Shown here: piece by piece, positions 10,811 to 21,519 of the stretch
Numbering within the stretch: position 1 is the first letter of the stretch
Layout of the letters: every line of letters begins with the position of its first letter
From: Spirodela intermedia
Lineage: Eukaryota > Streptophyta > Magnoliopsida > Alismatales > Araceae
Direction: 5' to 3'
Length of the DNA: 64,000 nucleotides
NCBI GenBank assembly: GCA_902729315.2
Contig: LR746276.1
Coordinates: 3,640,169-3,704,168, forward strand
Notes under the pieces: generated by a model
Databases searched by the model: none
The model's input: only the letters and a program-made list of their open reading frames with translations
Told to the model about the DNA's origin: nothing
Position numbers and translations under genes: made by a program

Positions 10811-11556
10811 TGAAGGACTTCAGATGAAGCAGTGCAAGGCCCATCACGGGACAGATCCTCTGTCCCGCGCCGAATGTCATCTCGCAGATCTTCTTGGTGC
10901 CGGTGATGTCCACTCCCTCCCCCTCGCCACCAGGGAGGAACCTCTCCGGCCGGAATTCTAGCAGATCAGGCCACGTTTTGCTGTCCAGATTCAACTTCGC
11001 CACCGAGAAGTTGACGCTGGCGTCCTTGGGGATAGTGTACCCGCCCAGAGAGATCTCCTCAGTGACAGCATGGGGAAGCACGTAGTGAGCTGGTGGATGA
11101 CACCAGAGCCCCTCCAAGACCATGGCCTTCAGGCACGGTTTCTTCTGCAGGTCCTCCTCCTTGGTGTTCGCCCCGACTTCCTCTGCCAATTTTCCTGCAC
11201 GCGAGGGTGCTTCACAACGTTCACCATGACCCACTACTCCAGCACCGTGGAGGTGGTGTCGGTGCTGGCGTCGAGGAACTCGGCGCAGAGAGCAATGATC
11301 TTCTCGTCATTGAGCTTCCTCCCTTGCTCCTCCGGGATCTCGAGGTCTAGGAAAGAATCCAAGTAGGAGAAGCGGAAGCTGTTTTTCTGCAAAGGTTACG
11401 AAGGAAGCATGTAGAGAGATAACCTAATCATATTGTTACACTATTTAGAAACTTATGAAATAACAAATTACCTCAATTGAAAATAATGACATGTAAGAGT
11501 TAGTGGATCTACCATAGAAAAATTGAAGTTATTAGTGTGAAGTAGACTTACAAAGT

Positions 11557-12640
11557 CAAGTAAAATAAAGATGAAAATGTGCATAGATATGAAGCAATGC
11601 TGGTAGAAAAGGATATGCACAAAAAATATGATATTGATTATTTGAAAATTTTCATGCATTGCTAGATTTGAAACTGTTGGAATTATTTTTACAATAGCAG
11701 CTAAAATGAAGTGTCTAATTTTCCAATTTTATGTTAATTTTATACTTTTGAATAGATATTTTGAATGAAGATGTGCAATTGAGAGAAATTTGAGAGATTT
11801 ATGATTAATGGCAAAAAGGTTAAAGTTTATAAGTTGAAGAAAGCATTATACATGCTTAAACAAGTATCAGGTGCATAGTATACCAACTTGACTCTTATTT
11901 TAATAAAATTAATTTTTATATAAAAAAGAGTGAATCATGACTTTATGTGAAGATGAAAGAACAAAATATTTTGATTCTATGTATATGTGGATGATATTAT
12001 TTATGCCTGATGATGTCCTGATTTGGTTTCTAAGTTCAAAACTTTCATGAATGCAGAATTTGATACGATTCATTTATAGTTACCTGATTATATTATTGGG
12101 CTTTAGAGTATTCAAAATGATTATATCATATGTATTTATAAAGAGAAGTATACTTTGAATATGCTCAAGAAATTTGATACTAAATTTACAAAATTTGTTC
12201 TACTATCATGAATATACGTGAAAAATTATGTGTTGAATAATTTTATAAAAGTCTGGTCTGTAGATATATTTACTCAATTCATAGCAGGTTGAATATTATG
12301 TTTATACTAAGTTTGATTTCTAGATTTATTTATTGTCCTACAACTCATCATCTTGGAGAAGCAAAGAGAATTATTCACTGTGTGCCGCATTAGTAATTTT
12401 GAAACTTTGGACAAGCATATTCCACATTTTAAATTCGTTGATTTTACTGACAATGATTGGGTAGGATTTTTATATGACAAGATAAGTAGATTTATTTTCA
12501 ACCTTAGATCATGTGTAATAGTGTAGAGTTTGAAGAAACAAAATCCACATCATTATTATCATTTAAAGTTGAATATATTAATACATCATCAGCTGCACAA
12601 CAAGTTATATGATGAGGAGAATCATGGAGGATATTAACTT
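11557..12640 (+). pseudogene. Older copia-type pol fossil (RT and RNase H)
   Basis: Heavily broken plus-strand sequence that still matches copia pol in order: RYEAMLVEKGYAQKYDIDYL (about 11577), VYKLKKALYMLKQ (about 11826), YVDDIIYA (about 11983), NDYIICIYKEKYTLNMLKKF (about 12118) and an RNase H stretch FVDFTDNDWVGFLYDKISRF (about 12433). Stops and frameshifts occur every few dozen codons. No LTR was identified for it. It is a different element from the one at 5777-10810 and looks older. It lies between the N-terminal and C-terminal pieces of CYP89A-like relic A. Confidence 0.8.
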
Positions 12641-12784
12641 GACACAATCAAGCCCAATAGAGGGTCTACTCATTGTATAAGGACGATAAGGACCCGCCTT
12701 CAAGTTTAAACTCTAGCTGAGGTACGTGCCAACTTCCACATAGCAAGTATGGAATATTTCTCCAAGAAAGGAATACAACACCAA

Positions 12785-13030
12785 ATCTTGGTCGCTTTCC
12801 TTATCTCCTGTTGACAGCTCTTATCCATTTGAGGATGGTGTCACCCATTATGACCATCATTCCTGCCTAGTGATCAATAAAGGGCCCACCATAAAAAGGA
12901 GTACGACACTAAATCGAGTACTTTCTTGGTCGTTTTTGCTATCTCCTGCTGCTCTTACCCAGGATGGCTGCAACCGTTATGACCACCGCTCTTGCCTAGT
13001 AGTCAAAAAAGGGCCCACATAAATAAGATA
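12785..13030 (-). repeat. Two tandem copies of a ~100-bp repeat (family shared with 13770-13880)
   Basis: Copies at about 12790-12900 and 12938-13030 share cttatctcctg, cagctctta(t/c)cca, the cattatgacca(t/c)c core, cctagt, and aagggcccac followed by AT-rich DNA. A third copy sits at 13770-13880, just upstream of the P450 N-terminal relic on its strand. On the minus strand the unit could therefore be a duplicated P450 leader or promoter segment, or part of an inserted element. Confidence 0.7.
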
Positions 13031-13319
13031 ATCCTCTAGATTCAGATTAGTAACAGCTAGTCTCCTCTATATTGAAATTCAAGACGGGCCTTGAATATGT
13101 ATGCAGTCCAAAATATAAAACTAAAATAAGCTGCTATTTTAGGTGCTCAAGGACACAACAACTGGGCTTGGACTCACTATAGAAAGGTGGTGAGCGTGGT
13201 ACGTTTTTTTAACTAAATTTTTCGCTCAACTTTTCTTGATTTTTCTTCCTTTCACAGCAACATTCAAGTGGGCTGATGTTCCCTAGCTTATAAGGAGCAT
13301 GATGGGTCACTCAACGGAC

Positions 13320-13579
13320 ACATCTCCACTTAAAATTCAAACTCATAAGTGCTCATTAATATGTAAAAATCATAAATAGTTGAAACCTTTAATTTTTTAT
13401 GAATCCTTCATTGCATTCTGTTCCTACTTGAATTAGCTTGAGTGCTCATATGCTTATGTTTGTGACATCAATTTTCATCGAAAAATATTTTAATAATTTC
13501 AAACATAAGTATTGATAGTTTTACCTTTGAGAAAAATTCGTAATAATTTTAAGCATAAATAAAGATGATTTATCCTTAA
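13320..13579 (+). repeat. Left arm of a ~260-bp inverted repeat
   Basis: Aligns end to end with the reverse complement of 17040-17322. Examples are catctcca-ttaaaattcaaactcat (left end), gaaacctttaattttt, cattgcat and the right end aataattttaagcat...gatgatttatcctt. The left arm ends exactly where the P450 N-terminal relic begins, suggesting that its insertion or rearrangement truncated the gene. Confidence 0.75.
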
Positions 13580-13736
13580 GGCGAGACTCGAAAGTAGGTC
13601 GAGGAGCAGGTGAGCCGCATGACATTGCCAAGGATGGGAAAGATCGGCGGGGCCAGTGGCTACCACTTTGGAGGAAGAGGGCAGCCAAGGCTACACGAAG
13701 GAAGAGGGTGAGGAGACCAATGCGCCCGGTGTCCAT
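13580..13736 (-). pseudogene. N-terminal fragment of a CYP89A-like P450
   Basis: Minus strand from an ATG at 13734-13736: a hydrophobic membrane-anchor-like start (MDTGRIGLLTLFLRVALAALF), then in a shifted frame LAPPIFPILGNVMRLTCSST, which fits the Pro-rich hinge and GN motif that follow the anchor in plant microsomal P450s. The fragment stops at the inverted-repeat arm ending at 13579. It is on the same strand as relic A and is most simply its lost 5' end. Confidence 0.6.
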
Positions 13737-13740
13737 ATCC

Positions 13741-13772
13741 GCTACTCTTTGAGCAAGTTCTCGAAGAGTAGC
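13741..13772. other. Imperfect palindrome
   Basis: gctactctt (13741-13749) pairs perfectly with aagagtagc (13764-13772), with a further short pairing inside the 14-nt centre. It lies directly before the ATG of the P450 N-terminal fragment on the minus strand. Role unknown. Confidence 0.6.
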
Positions 13773-13880
13773 TTTCCTTATCTCTTGCTGACAGCTCTTA
13801 CCCATTTGATGATGGCATCAACCATTACCATCACCACTCTTGCCCAACAGTAAAAGAAGGGCCCACATAAATAAGATCAT
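13770..13880 (-). repeat. Third copy of the ~100-bp repeat
   Basis: Contains tttccttatctcttgctgac, cagctcttacccatttga and gggcccacataaataagat, matching the copies at 12785-13030. On the minus strand it would be the leader of the P450 N-terminal fragment. Confidence 0.7.
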
Positions 13881-14261
13881 GTCCCTTCTATACTTCGAAG
13901 ATTTCCTCATACATCGTGTCCATTCATCTTGCTCTCAATGTATCACACAGTCGTATAGTTCCAACAACAAGATCATAATATAAAATATCATAATACTATA
14001 TTATATTACTCAAGTGGGAGATTAATAAATTTGATCTCAATGTCGGGGCATACATGAATATGTAATGCATATTATAGGGTTATCATTAAAGTTAATCTTT
14101 ATTAGAGTGATTCATTAAGATTTGTGATTAAAGTATCTCAGATAAGTATATAATTACATCTAGAGACTAGGTAATATTCTAATTGTATGATGGATATAAT
14201 TAAAAAAATGACATTAAGATTCTAATTGTCTCATAAATCTCGGTGCCAACTAAGGAATCAA
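13881..14261. other. AT-rich spacer, likely retroelement debris
   Basis: AT-rich DNA between the third ~100-bp repeat copy and P450 relic B. It includes caagtgggagatta-type sequence seen near LTR ends, but no paired LTR or coding remnant was found. Confidence 0.35.
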
Positions 14262-14955
14262 GGGTTTTGAGGGAGAATAGCTTCCGCTTCTCGTACTTGG
14301 ATTTCGTCTCGGATCTCAGGATCCCGGAGGAGCGTGGAAGGAAGCTCAACGATGAGGAGATCATTTCCCTCATCTTTGAGTTCCTAGCCGCAGGCACTCA
14401 CACCACCTCCACGTCCATGGAGTGGACCATGGCGAAGGCCGTCAAGCACCCTAGTGTGCAGGAAAAGTTGGCGGAGGAAGTTGCCGCGAACACCAAGGAG
14501 GAGGACCTACCGAAGTAACTGTACCTGAAGGGGATCCGGCACCATCCGTCGGGTCACTTTGTACTTCCCCACGCCGTCCCGGAGGAGATCTCTGTGCGAG
14601 GCTACACATCCCCAAGGACGCCAGGGACAACTTCGCGGTGGCGAAGATGAACCCGGGCGGTGGAACATGGCCAAATCCGCTGGAATTCTGGCTGGAGAGG
14701 TTCCTCTCAGGTGGCAAGAGGGAGCGAGTGGACATCACTGGTAGCAAGAAGATCCGGATGATGCCGTTCAGCACGCGATGGAGGATCTACCCTGAGATGC
14801 GTCTCATGCTGCTCCATCTGGAGTACTTCGTGGCCAACCTGGTGGGGGAGTTCTGATGGGAGGCAGCTGACAGAGGCGAGGTCGACATCTCAGAGAAACC
14901 TGAGATCACTGTTGTCATGAGGAACCCTCTCCGCGCACGCATCTCTCTGCCGTGA
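14262..14955 (+). pseudogene. CYP89A-like cytochrome P450 relic B (C-terminal half)
   Basis: A plus-strand paralogue of relic A in the opposite orientation. Conserved pieces: ENSFRFSYLDF, LRIPEERGRKLNDEEIISL, AAGTHTTST (I-helix, Asp to His), VQEKLAEEV, HFVLPHAV, VDITGSKKI, LLHLEYFVANLVGEF, and a terminal DISEKPEITVVMRNPLRA before TGA at 14953-14955. These fit CYP89A. Damage: TAA at 14516-14518 with a small deletion that removes the ExxR Glu region, a frameshift near 14605, the heme-ligand Cys replaced by Tyr (14788-14790) with both heme-loop glycines changed, and TGA at 14854-14856 at the same codon as in relic A. Sequence before about 14262 no longer aligns. Non-functional. Confidence 0.9.
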
Positions 14956-15084
14956 GTAGTGGCATCCGCAGCTGCTGCCGCGTGCACATCTCCTTCCTCT
15001 GTGACCATTCATATATGTCGTTTACATTCTACTCTTTATTCAACACTGTTAGATCCTTAGAAAATTAGGTGGATGAGCTCAGAT

Positions 15085-15099
15085 GGGGGGGGGGGGGGG
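15085..15099. repeat. Poly(G) run of 15
   Basis: Fifteen consecutive G residues downstream of relic B. Run length is prone to sequencing error. Confidence 0.8.
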
Positions 15100-15229
15100 A
15101 AGTAATTTAAAGCATATCAAGATAGTCATATCAAAGGCTCAAAGCATCAAAGTTTTATAGCGATTTAGTCATCCCAATGTAGTCCAGTCTCTAAAGGCTA
15201 CGTGTCACACACCATCTTATCGGGTATTA

Positions 15230-16020
15230 GTCTGGAGATGAGATCCGCATTGCCGGCACAAGGCTTAGTTGTGGTCATTTAGATATCCAGTGTACATGCA
15301 TTTCATGGAATGCAGTGTAGCTTGCTTGCACAGAGGAGCACCACTAGTATGAGGATGCATGGTGGTATATTGCTGCATGGGTAGAACCATGCAAGGGTTT
15401 GCCCATGAACGCATGCAACATAAGTGGACGACTTCACCAGCATGGTGCAAAGATCTCGGGGGCTTCCCATGAACTTTGGGCATCGCAGGCACAAGCTAGA
15501 ATGGGCAACATAGCAGCAGTGTGGGATGCTTAGAAGAAAGTTTAATGTCATGCGGCATGGAGTGCCACAGCATAAATGATACAAGTGTGCATAGTGGCAT
15601 ACAGCACGAGGTAGGTGAGTGAGGAATGGTATGTGGCCGCACAATGATGCAGGGTGGCTGCTCAACAGTGACTTTGTGTGACAGCATACGCATGAACAAG
15701 GGCATGCAGTACAATGCAGTATGGCACGAATTTTAGGTAGCATGCGGTGGTGCTTGTGCATGGCATGACATGTGGGATAGCACAAGATGGTGTGGGCATA
15801 TGACGGGCACATGGTGCAAGGAGACTGGAGTGTCAACTAGTGGGGTGTGTGAAGTGCCAACAAGAGCAAGCATGCGGAACATCAATGTGCACAAGACCAT
15901 GAAGCACTAACTACTAGAGACATGAGCACTAGTAGGCACAATGTGATATATCGCCTGCCCCACTCTTTCCTATAAATAGAGGAATCCTATAACTCAAAAA
16001 GTAGTATACAATGGACATGT
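15230..16020 (+). repeat. CATG-rich dispersed repeat, copy 2 (LTR-like)
   Basis: Direct-orientation relative of 2369-2830 (identical 16-mer at 15505-15520). It contains TATAAATA at 15971-15978 followed by a leader-like stretch, which suggests an LTR promoter. A ttggtgttaag motif near 16690 could be a primer-binding site, but no matching second LTR or gag-pol was found downstream. Long minus-strand open frames here come from the repeat composition and match no known family. Confidence 0.5.
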
Positions 16021-16139
16021 GCTTTTCTATCTTGTGTAGCTTAATGGTGTAGAGTTAATAGTGCCTTTTTATTCTAGTTGTACGTGTGTAAAGTTTAAAT
16101 ATAAACATAAGATAGTTAGCGATTCAATAATAATGCAAA

Positions 16140-16420
16140 AGATAAACAAAATGTAAGGCTTGAATCCACAAAGCTCTAATATTGAGGAAGAAACCAACCT
16201 CTAAATTTATAAATTCGGAGTCTTCAACCTTTGAATTCACAATGGGGTGCCTGAATCTACAAACAAAAGAGAAAAATTCTCATAGTAGAGAAAATTGATT
16301 TAACTTAAAAAGTGAATACCTCAGGTTACAATGTGGGCCTTTATATAGACATGAAAGGAGGTGGGGTGTTTCCAAAAAGAAGATCCCGAATAGATCATGA
16401 GGACAAAGTCTTGACTAACT
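16140..16420 (+). repeat. Dispersed AT-rich repeat, copy 1 (pair with 18880-19170)
   Basis: Contains repeated ttgaatc(c/t)acaaa-type phrases and gcctttatata followed by aaaggaggtgg. The same succession occurs at 18880-19170 in the same orientation. Probably retroelement leader or LTR sequence. Confidence 0.45.
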
Positions 16421-17039
16421 CTGAACTAACTTAAAACAAATTTTGATAGACAAAGATCTTGAATAGATTTTAAATATAGATTCTGAACAATATTAAAACC
16501 CATTTTAGAAAGAAAGAGACTTAAAGTACTTTCTAGAAGTGAAAAGATATAAAGTAAAAAATAAAATATTACTTTTCAGACCTTTAGCCCACTAGTGACA
16601 TATGTGGACTCATTTTTCAGTACTCCATTTTATGGCCTAAATTTAAGATAATTGGGCCTAAATTTGAAGTTGAGACTCCAACTTGGGCTACATCAATTGG
16701 TGTTAAGAAGACAACAAAATGAGTCAAAATTAGCTTTCAAAGTAATGATTTAAATAATGAAATGTACACATATCAACTCAAATAGTTCATTCTTATTATA
16801 AAAATATAAATTTTATTTTAGTTAAATATTATTCACCTTAATCATACTTTTAAAAAATGAAATGAAAATATAATATAATCATTTCACTTCATATTTTTCC
16901 GTATTAAATTTAATAAATTTACATATAGAAAATGATTTTCCTTAGGAGCCTAGGTTGCTTCAAAATATGTATCAAAGGATAATTTAATATTTCATAATAG
17001 TATAATTGTATATTTAGATAATGTTGATTGCTCATTATT

Positions 17040-17322
17040 GTAGGGCTAAATTCTTTGAGAAACTTGCTCAAAGATAAAACCATCATTAGTCATGCTCTAA
17101 ATTATTAGGAAATTCACTTGAAGGTAAAATTTATAATATTGACATTTGAAGTGAGTAAAAAAAAAAGAAAAATTATTCAAAAGCATAGGCATGTATCAAA
17201 GTTAGTTCGGATAGGAAGATGATGCAATAAGTGATGCATCAAAAATACAATGTTTCAATTTATGATGAGTTTTACAATGTTAATGAGCATTCATGAGTTT
17301 GAATTTCAATTGGAGATGTGAC
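17040..17322 (-). repeat. Right arm of the ~260-bp inverted repeat
   Basis: Reverse complement of 13320-13579 over its whole length with moderate divergence. A partial direct duplication of the arm's outer end follows at about 17365-17470 (shared attagtcatgc...aaattctta and gtaaaattat). Confidence 0.75.
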
Positions 17323-17470
17323 CATTCCTAATTATTCAGGAATGCTTATATAGTATGATATATTTCTCAAGGATAAAATGGTTATTAGTCATGCATTAAA
17401 TTCTTAAGAAATCTACTCAAATGTAAAATTATCTATATTTATATTTTAAATAAGTAAAAAATTATAGTTG

Positions 17471-18879
17471 AAAGTTGATAATTAACTCTAATAAAAATAC
17501 ATTTTTTAATGTCTTTGGTTTTGATGATTAAAAATAAAATTTATTGAGAAACTATTATCTAGTGCCTATTCATGTACTTTACTCATAGGATTTAAACACT
17601 AAATATAGTAAAAACAAAGTTATACTGATCTTATTTATAGAAAATTTATTATTTTATTACAAATAATTATATCAATGGTCTTAATTCTTGAGATTAAAGC
17701 ATTCTCTACATTATGAATACTTGAGAGGAAATAATTATCAACCAAAGAAAGATTCATAAAAACTAAAGTTATTACAAAATGTGTTGACATACATTTTGTA
17801 AAAGTGAAATATTTTAGTACATACTAGATATGATAATCTAATCATATTCCTGCATTAGTAAACAGTTATATGTAATATTGTACATGTTCTGCAAACTATA
17901 CTGTGCATTAAATCAGCAAGACAACAAAGTATGTATCAAAGATTCAAGTTTGGAAAGAATATCTAAAGGATGATCATTAATGGCTCAATTCTAGCTCTCT
18001 TGTTTATCTAAAGATCAATTTCTAAACATCAAATGATATATAAAGCTTAATAAATCATATCCATTTTTAAAAAATAGATATAATTATCATAACATCAAAT
18101 GTATCAAATAGATATAATTATTTTTTATGAGAATTAGAAAAGAAAACGATTTTTTTTGTAAAATCCTTGATTAGAGGGATCAAGAAATTGAAAGAGATCA
18201 GGAGATCTGTTGAAAAATCATATTTGTCAATAGAAAAACATGTTGATTCATTGAGAGAAGAAAAACATGTTGAAACTAAATTAGCACAGGTTATAAAACC
18301 TAACGGGCAAGGATTTGGAAGTCATTCGTGAAATTTAGCCATGAGTGGTCTTATTCCTAAGAATGTTTTACTATAAGTCAAAAAATAAGAAACTTAGAGA
18401 ATAAATGGAAGTTATGAGTTCTAGATTATAAAATTGCAGAGAAAATGATATTAAATTTAAAAATAAATTATTTTATCACAAATTATAAACCCCTAATGGG
18501 GTTATCTTGCGACAAAATGAGGAAAGGACCAGACACCTATCATGAGGCGCAATGAGGGAAGGGATAGTAAGTAATTTCAAAGATAGTAGAAAGGGTATTA
18601 AGATGTAGAAAGAATGAGAGGAGAAGAGGTATAGAAGTATTTTGCTTAGTGTGAGAGAGCAAACCCTCTAGAAAGGCTATCAACTTTTTTTTGGTTCTAT
18701 GGTTCCTATCATATCCCCAAATGTGGCGTTAATTTCTTTTGGTGTGCATTGTGGTTTTCCATCAATTCTCAATTACATTAATTTACATTTGTTTACCTTG
18801 AGAAATCTTTTGAAATAAATATGGAATGACAAATCTTGCCATAATACCACATGATATAATGTTGATGGGGGAGATAGTA
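17471..18879. other. AT-rich intergenic stretch, no gene seen
   Basis: Very AT-rich. No coding remnant, RNA gene or repeat partner that I could support. Confidence 0.45.
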
Positions 18880-19170
18880 AAATCTGACCTTAAATTTACA
18901 AATGACAAACCTTGATGAAGAAAACAAGTTTTGAATCCATAAAAGTGAAGATTCCAACTCTTGAAACCACTAGGTTTTTTTTCAAGGTGACCTTGAATCT
19001 AAAAAATTAAAACGGTTGCCTTTAATTTGGAGGATGAACTTTAATCAATAGATAAGTAATAACTTCAAAAGAGAAAAAAACTCTTGAGATCTTTAAATAT
19101 GCCTTTATATACGTTGGGACCTTTCTAAAGGCATAAAAAGGAGGTGGAAAATCTCCAAAAGCAAGCAAAC
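18880..19170 (+). repeat. Dispersed AT-rich repeat, copy 2 (pair with 16140-16420)
   Basis: Shares the order of ttgaatc phrases, gcctttatata and aaaggaggtgg with 16140-16420. Diverged. Confidence 0.45.
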
Positions 19171-21519
19171 AGTGAAATAGAAAATATACTATAAAGAAAA
19201 ATCAAAGAAAATTATGAGACAACATAAATAGAAGACATAAAGTAAAGAAGCAACAATAACATATTGTACACAACAAATTGAGCCTATCTCAATTTTCTTA
19301 CTCATTATTTGGACTCAATATGATTTCGGACCATGATTTAACTTTTTCTTACTTTCAAGACATTTATAAAATAATTAATGTTATATTTTACACCACACTT
19401 AGACTAGAAAAAGGGGACTGAATCAATTGATTTCTAACTTATACTTTAGTTAACTATATCTAAAATCTTTGATCTTCTCCTTAAAATATTAAGTCCTAAG
19501 ATATCCTAGGATCTAGTCGTATAAGACTAAGTTTTGAAGTACTTAGGTCCATTACCTTTGTCTACTCTCAAAGAAGAACGTTATTCTTAGGTTTCACCAC
19601 AAATATCATGATAACAATTATAAATTAATGGGATCAGCTCTCATATAATCTCATTCTAAAATTCTCTTCTAGATTGGTGACCCCATGTAACCAATAGTTG
19701 TTTAATGTGTTCAACTTTTGTGAGTGACTAAAACAAATGTAGTCACCATTTTATCCACCAAAAAATAGGAAGGATTTTACTATGAGTATGTATCAAGATA
19801 CATTGTTGACTAAAGGTGCCGTAAAAAATCTGATGAAGAAGATGATGTAAACTTGATTCTTGCTGTCCATTTCTTGTAATGACATTGGCTGAATATAGAA
19901 GGCACTATGGCTCTTTGACTTAATGCCTTCATGTCATTTAACTGATAAGAAAGACTTTTTAATTCTCATGGAATTTTTATAGAAATAGTAACAAAGCTCT
20001 CCAAATTATAGAGGGATTAAACATGCTTGTCTGGATATCATGACCACACTAAAAAGATGCTCACTTAAAAATTCAAAAAATATTTTTTATGTTATGTCGT
20101 TTCTCAATGTTCAAAAATTAAAATTAGCTAAAATTTGAAAGGTAAGAAAGTCATATTGATGTCCTTTAAATTTTCAAATATCCTCTATAATGACCAATAC
20201 ATGTTATTGTTAATCAGCAACATGTATATCCAAGGCATATTGATTCAAATAAGTTTGAAAATTAGATATTATTGTCAAAAGAGAATTGATAATAGATATC
20301 TAAATAAAGTAATAGTTTGGCAATAAAAAACTAATCAAATAACCTAAAAATATACAATGCATAAATTATTTGAGGCACATTGAATCATAATCTTAAGGTC
20401 TAAAATCATAACTTAAATAATATATAATTTTTATAATTATTTTTTAAAATAATATTTTTAATATTCAACAACTTTGTGAGATAGAATGAGTGATATGAGT
20501 TCAATTACTTAATTTGATATCAAATGATTTTGGAAATAATGATTGAACATCATGATCATATTAGACTAAGTAAGCTTTCTTACTCATATTTTACTTCAAT
20601 GATTCTCATTGATTTACATGTGCTAATTAGTACTTTTTCCTTGTTGTAGTTTCTATAAATAAGAATAGGTTTCGTGTCAATATACAAAATGACAATTCCA
20701 CAATGAAATTCATTAAATTTAAGAAGTTACCTAATAAATCACAAATAGATTCCTTTAAATTCTTAATTTGATATTATTTTTTTGAGTTATTAATGAATTT
20801 AGATTTAAGTAAATTGATATCATGCATAGTTCAATCTTTTTATTTGATCTTACAAAGATTTATCACCATCAAATATGTGCATTTAATTCTAAAACAATTA
20901 GGCCTCCTCTATTTTTAAGTTTCTCTTGCTCCTCTACACTTTAGGGTACATAAGAAAGATAATGATCATTCATCTATGAATCCAAGGATTCAATCTTAAA
21001 ATGGAACTTTCAAAATATAAATTTAATACATAATTTTGTGTTTTTTATTAATGCATATGAATGGAATAAATAAAATTATCGATTTTTTGTATTAAAATAT
21101 TGATAGCCTCCTTTTGTTATTAGGTCAACAAAACGTAAAGATGATTTGTGCTTACCTAAAACATGTCATGAGATGAAGAAACTTTTGTCTTTGGAAAAAC
21201 CATGTAGCGGAATTAAGAGGCTTAGTTTTGCAAATGGCACAGTCCTAAGGCTGTTAAAGTGACTTTTATTAAATAAATATCATTTTATTTTTAAATACCT
21301 TTACTTCGATATAAAGATTCAATTAAGTTCAAAAATAATCTTTATATCTATTTATTCAATAAAATTTTGGGAAGAATTTGTATACTAGGAGTCGTACTTT
21401 AAGTTAAGCGAAATATTTATGTAGTAAATGAGAAACTATCAAAATTAACGGCAATATCTTTAGAGCGGACTTACTAATGCGATTTAAACGTACACACGAA
21501 TAGTAAACTCGATTCCAGC
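19171..21519. other. AT-rich intergenic stretch upstream of the transporter gene
   Basis: About 2.3 kb of AT-rich DNA without a supported gene. The final part (about 21400-21520) must hold the promoter of the downstream gene, but no confident TATA box or element was found. Confidence 0.45.

Larger units (their letters stand above)
5647..11386 (-). pseudogene. CYP89A-like cytochrome P450 relic A, split by a copia element
   Basis: The C-terminal half of a plant P450 on the minus strand lies in two pieces: 11386 down to 10811, then 5776 down to a terminal TGA at 5647-5649. The copia element 5777-10810 separates them. Recognisable pieces are the I-helix region ASTDTTST, HPRVQEK, AHYVLPHAVTEEISLGGYTI, FRPERFLPGGEGEGVDITG and the heme loop FGAGQRICPVMG, then after the insertion a DLSDKIEFIVVM-type tail. 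This pattern fits CYP89A. Independent damage: an extra in-frame TAG at 11234-11236, a 1-nt deletion near 11190, ExxR Arg to Trp (EGLW), heme-loop final Gly to Val, and TGA at 5746-5748. An N-terminal piece lies at 13580-13736 on the same strand. It was probably once a drug-metabolism-type monooxygenase; no function now. Confidence 0.88.

Noticed and set aside
15265-15836. Minus-strand open frames of up to 177 codons rich in Cys and His
   Set aside because: They come from CATG/GTGC-rich repeat DNA; the related copy at 2369-2769 gives similar-looking but non-homologous frames. No domain is recognisable.
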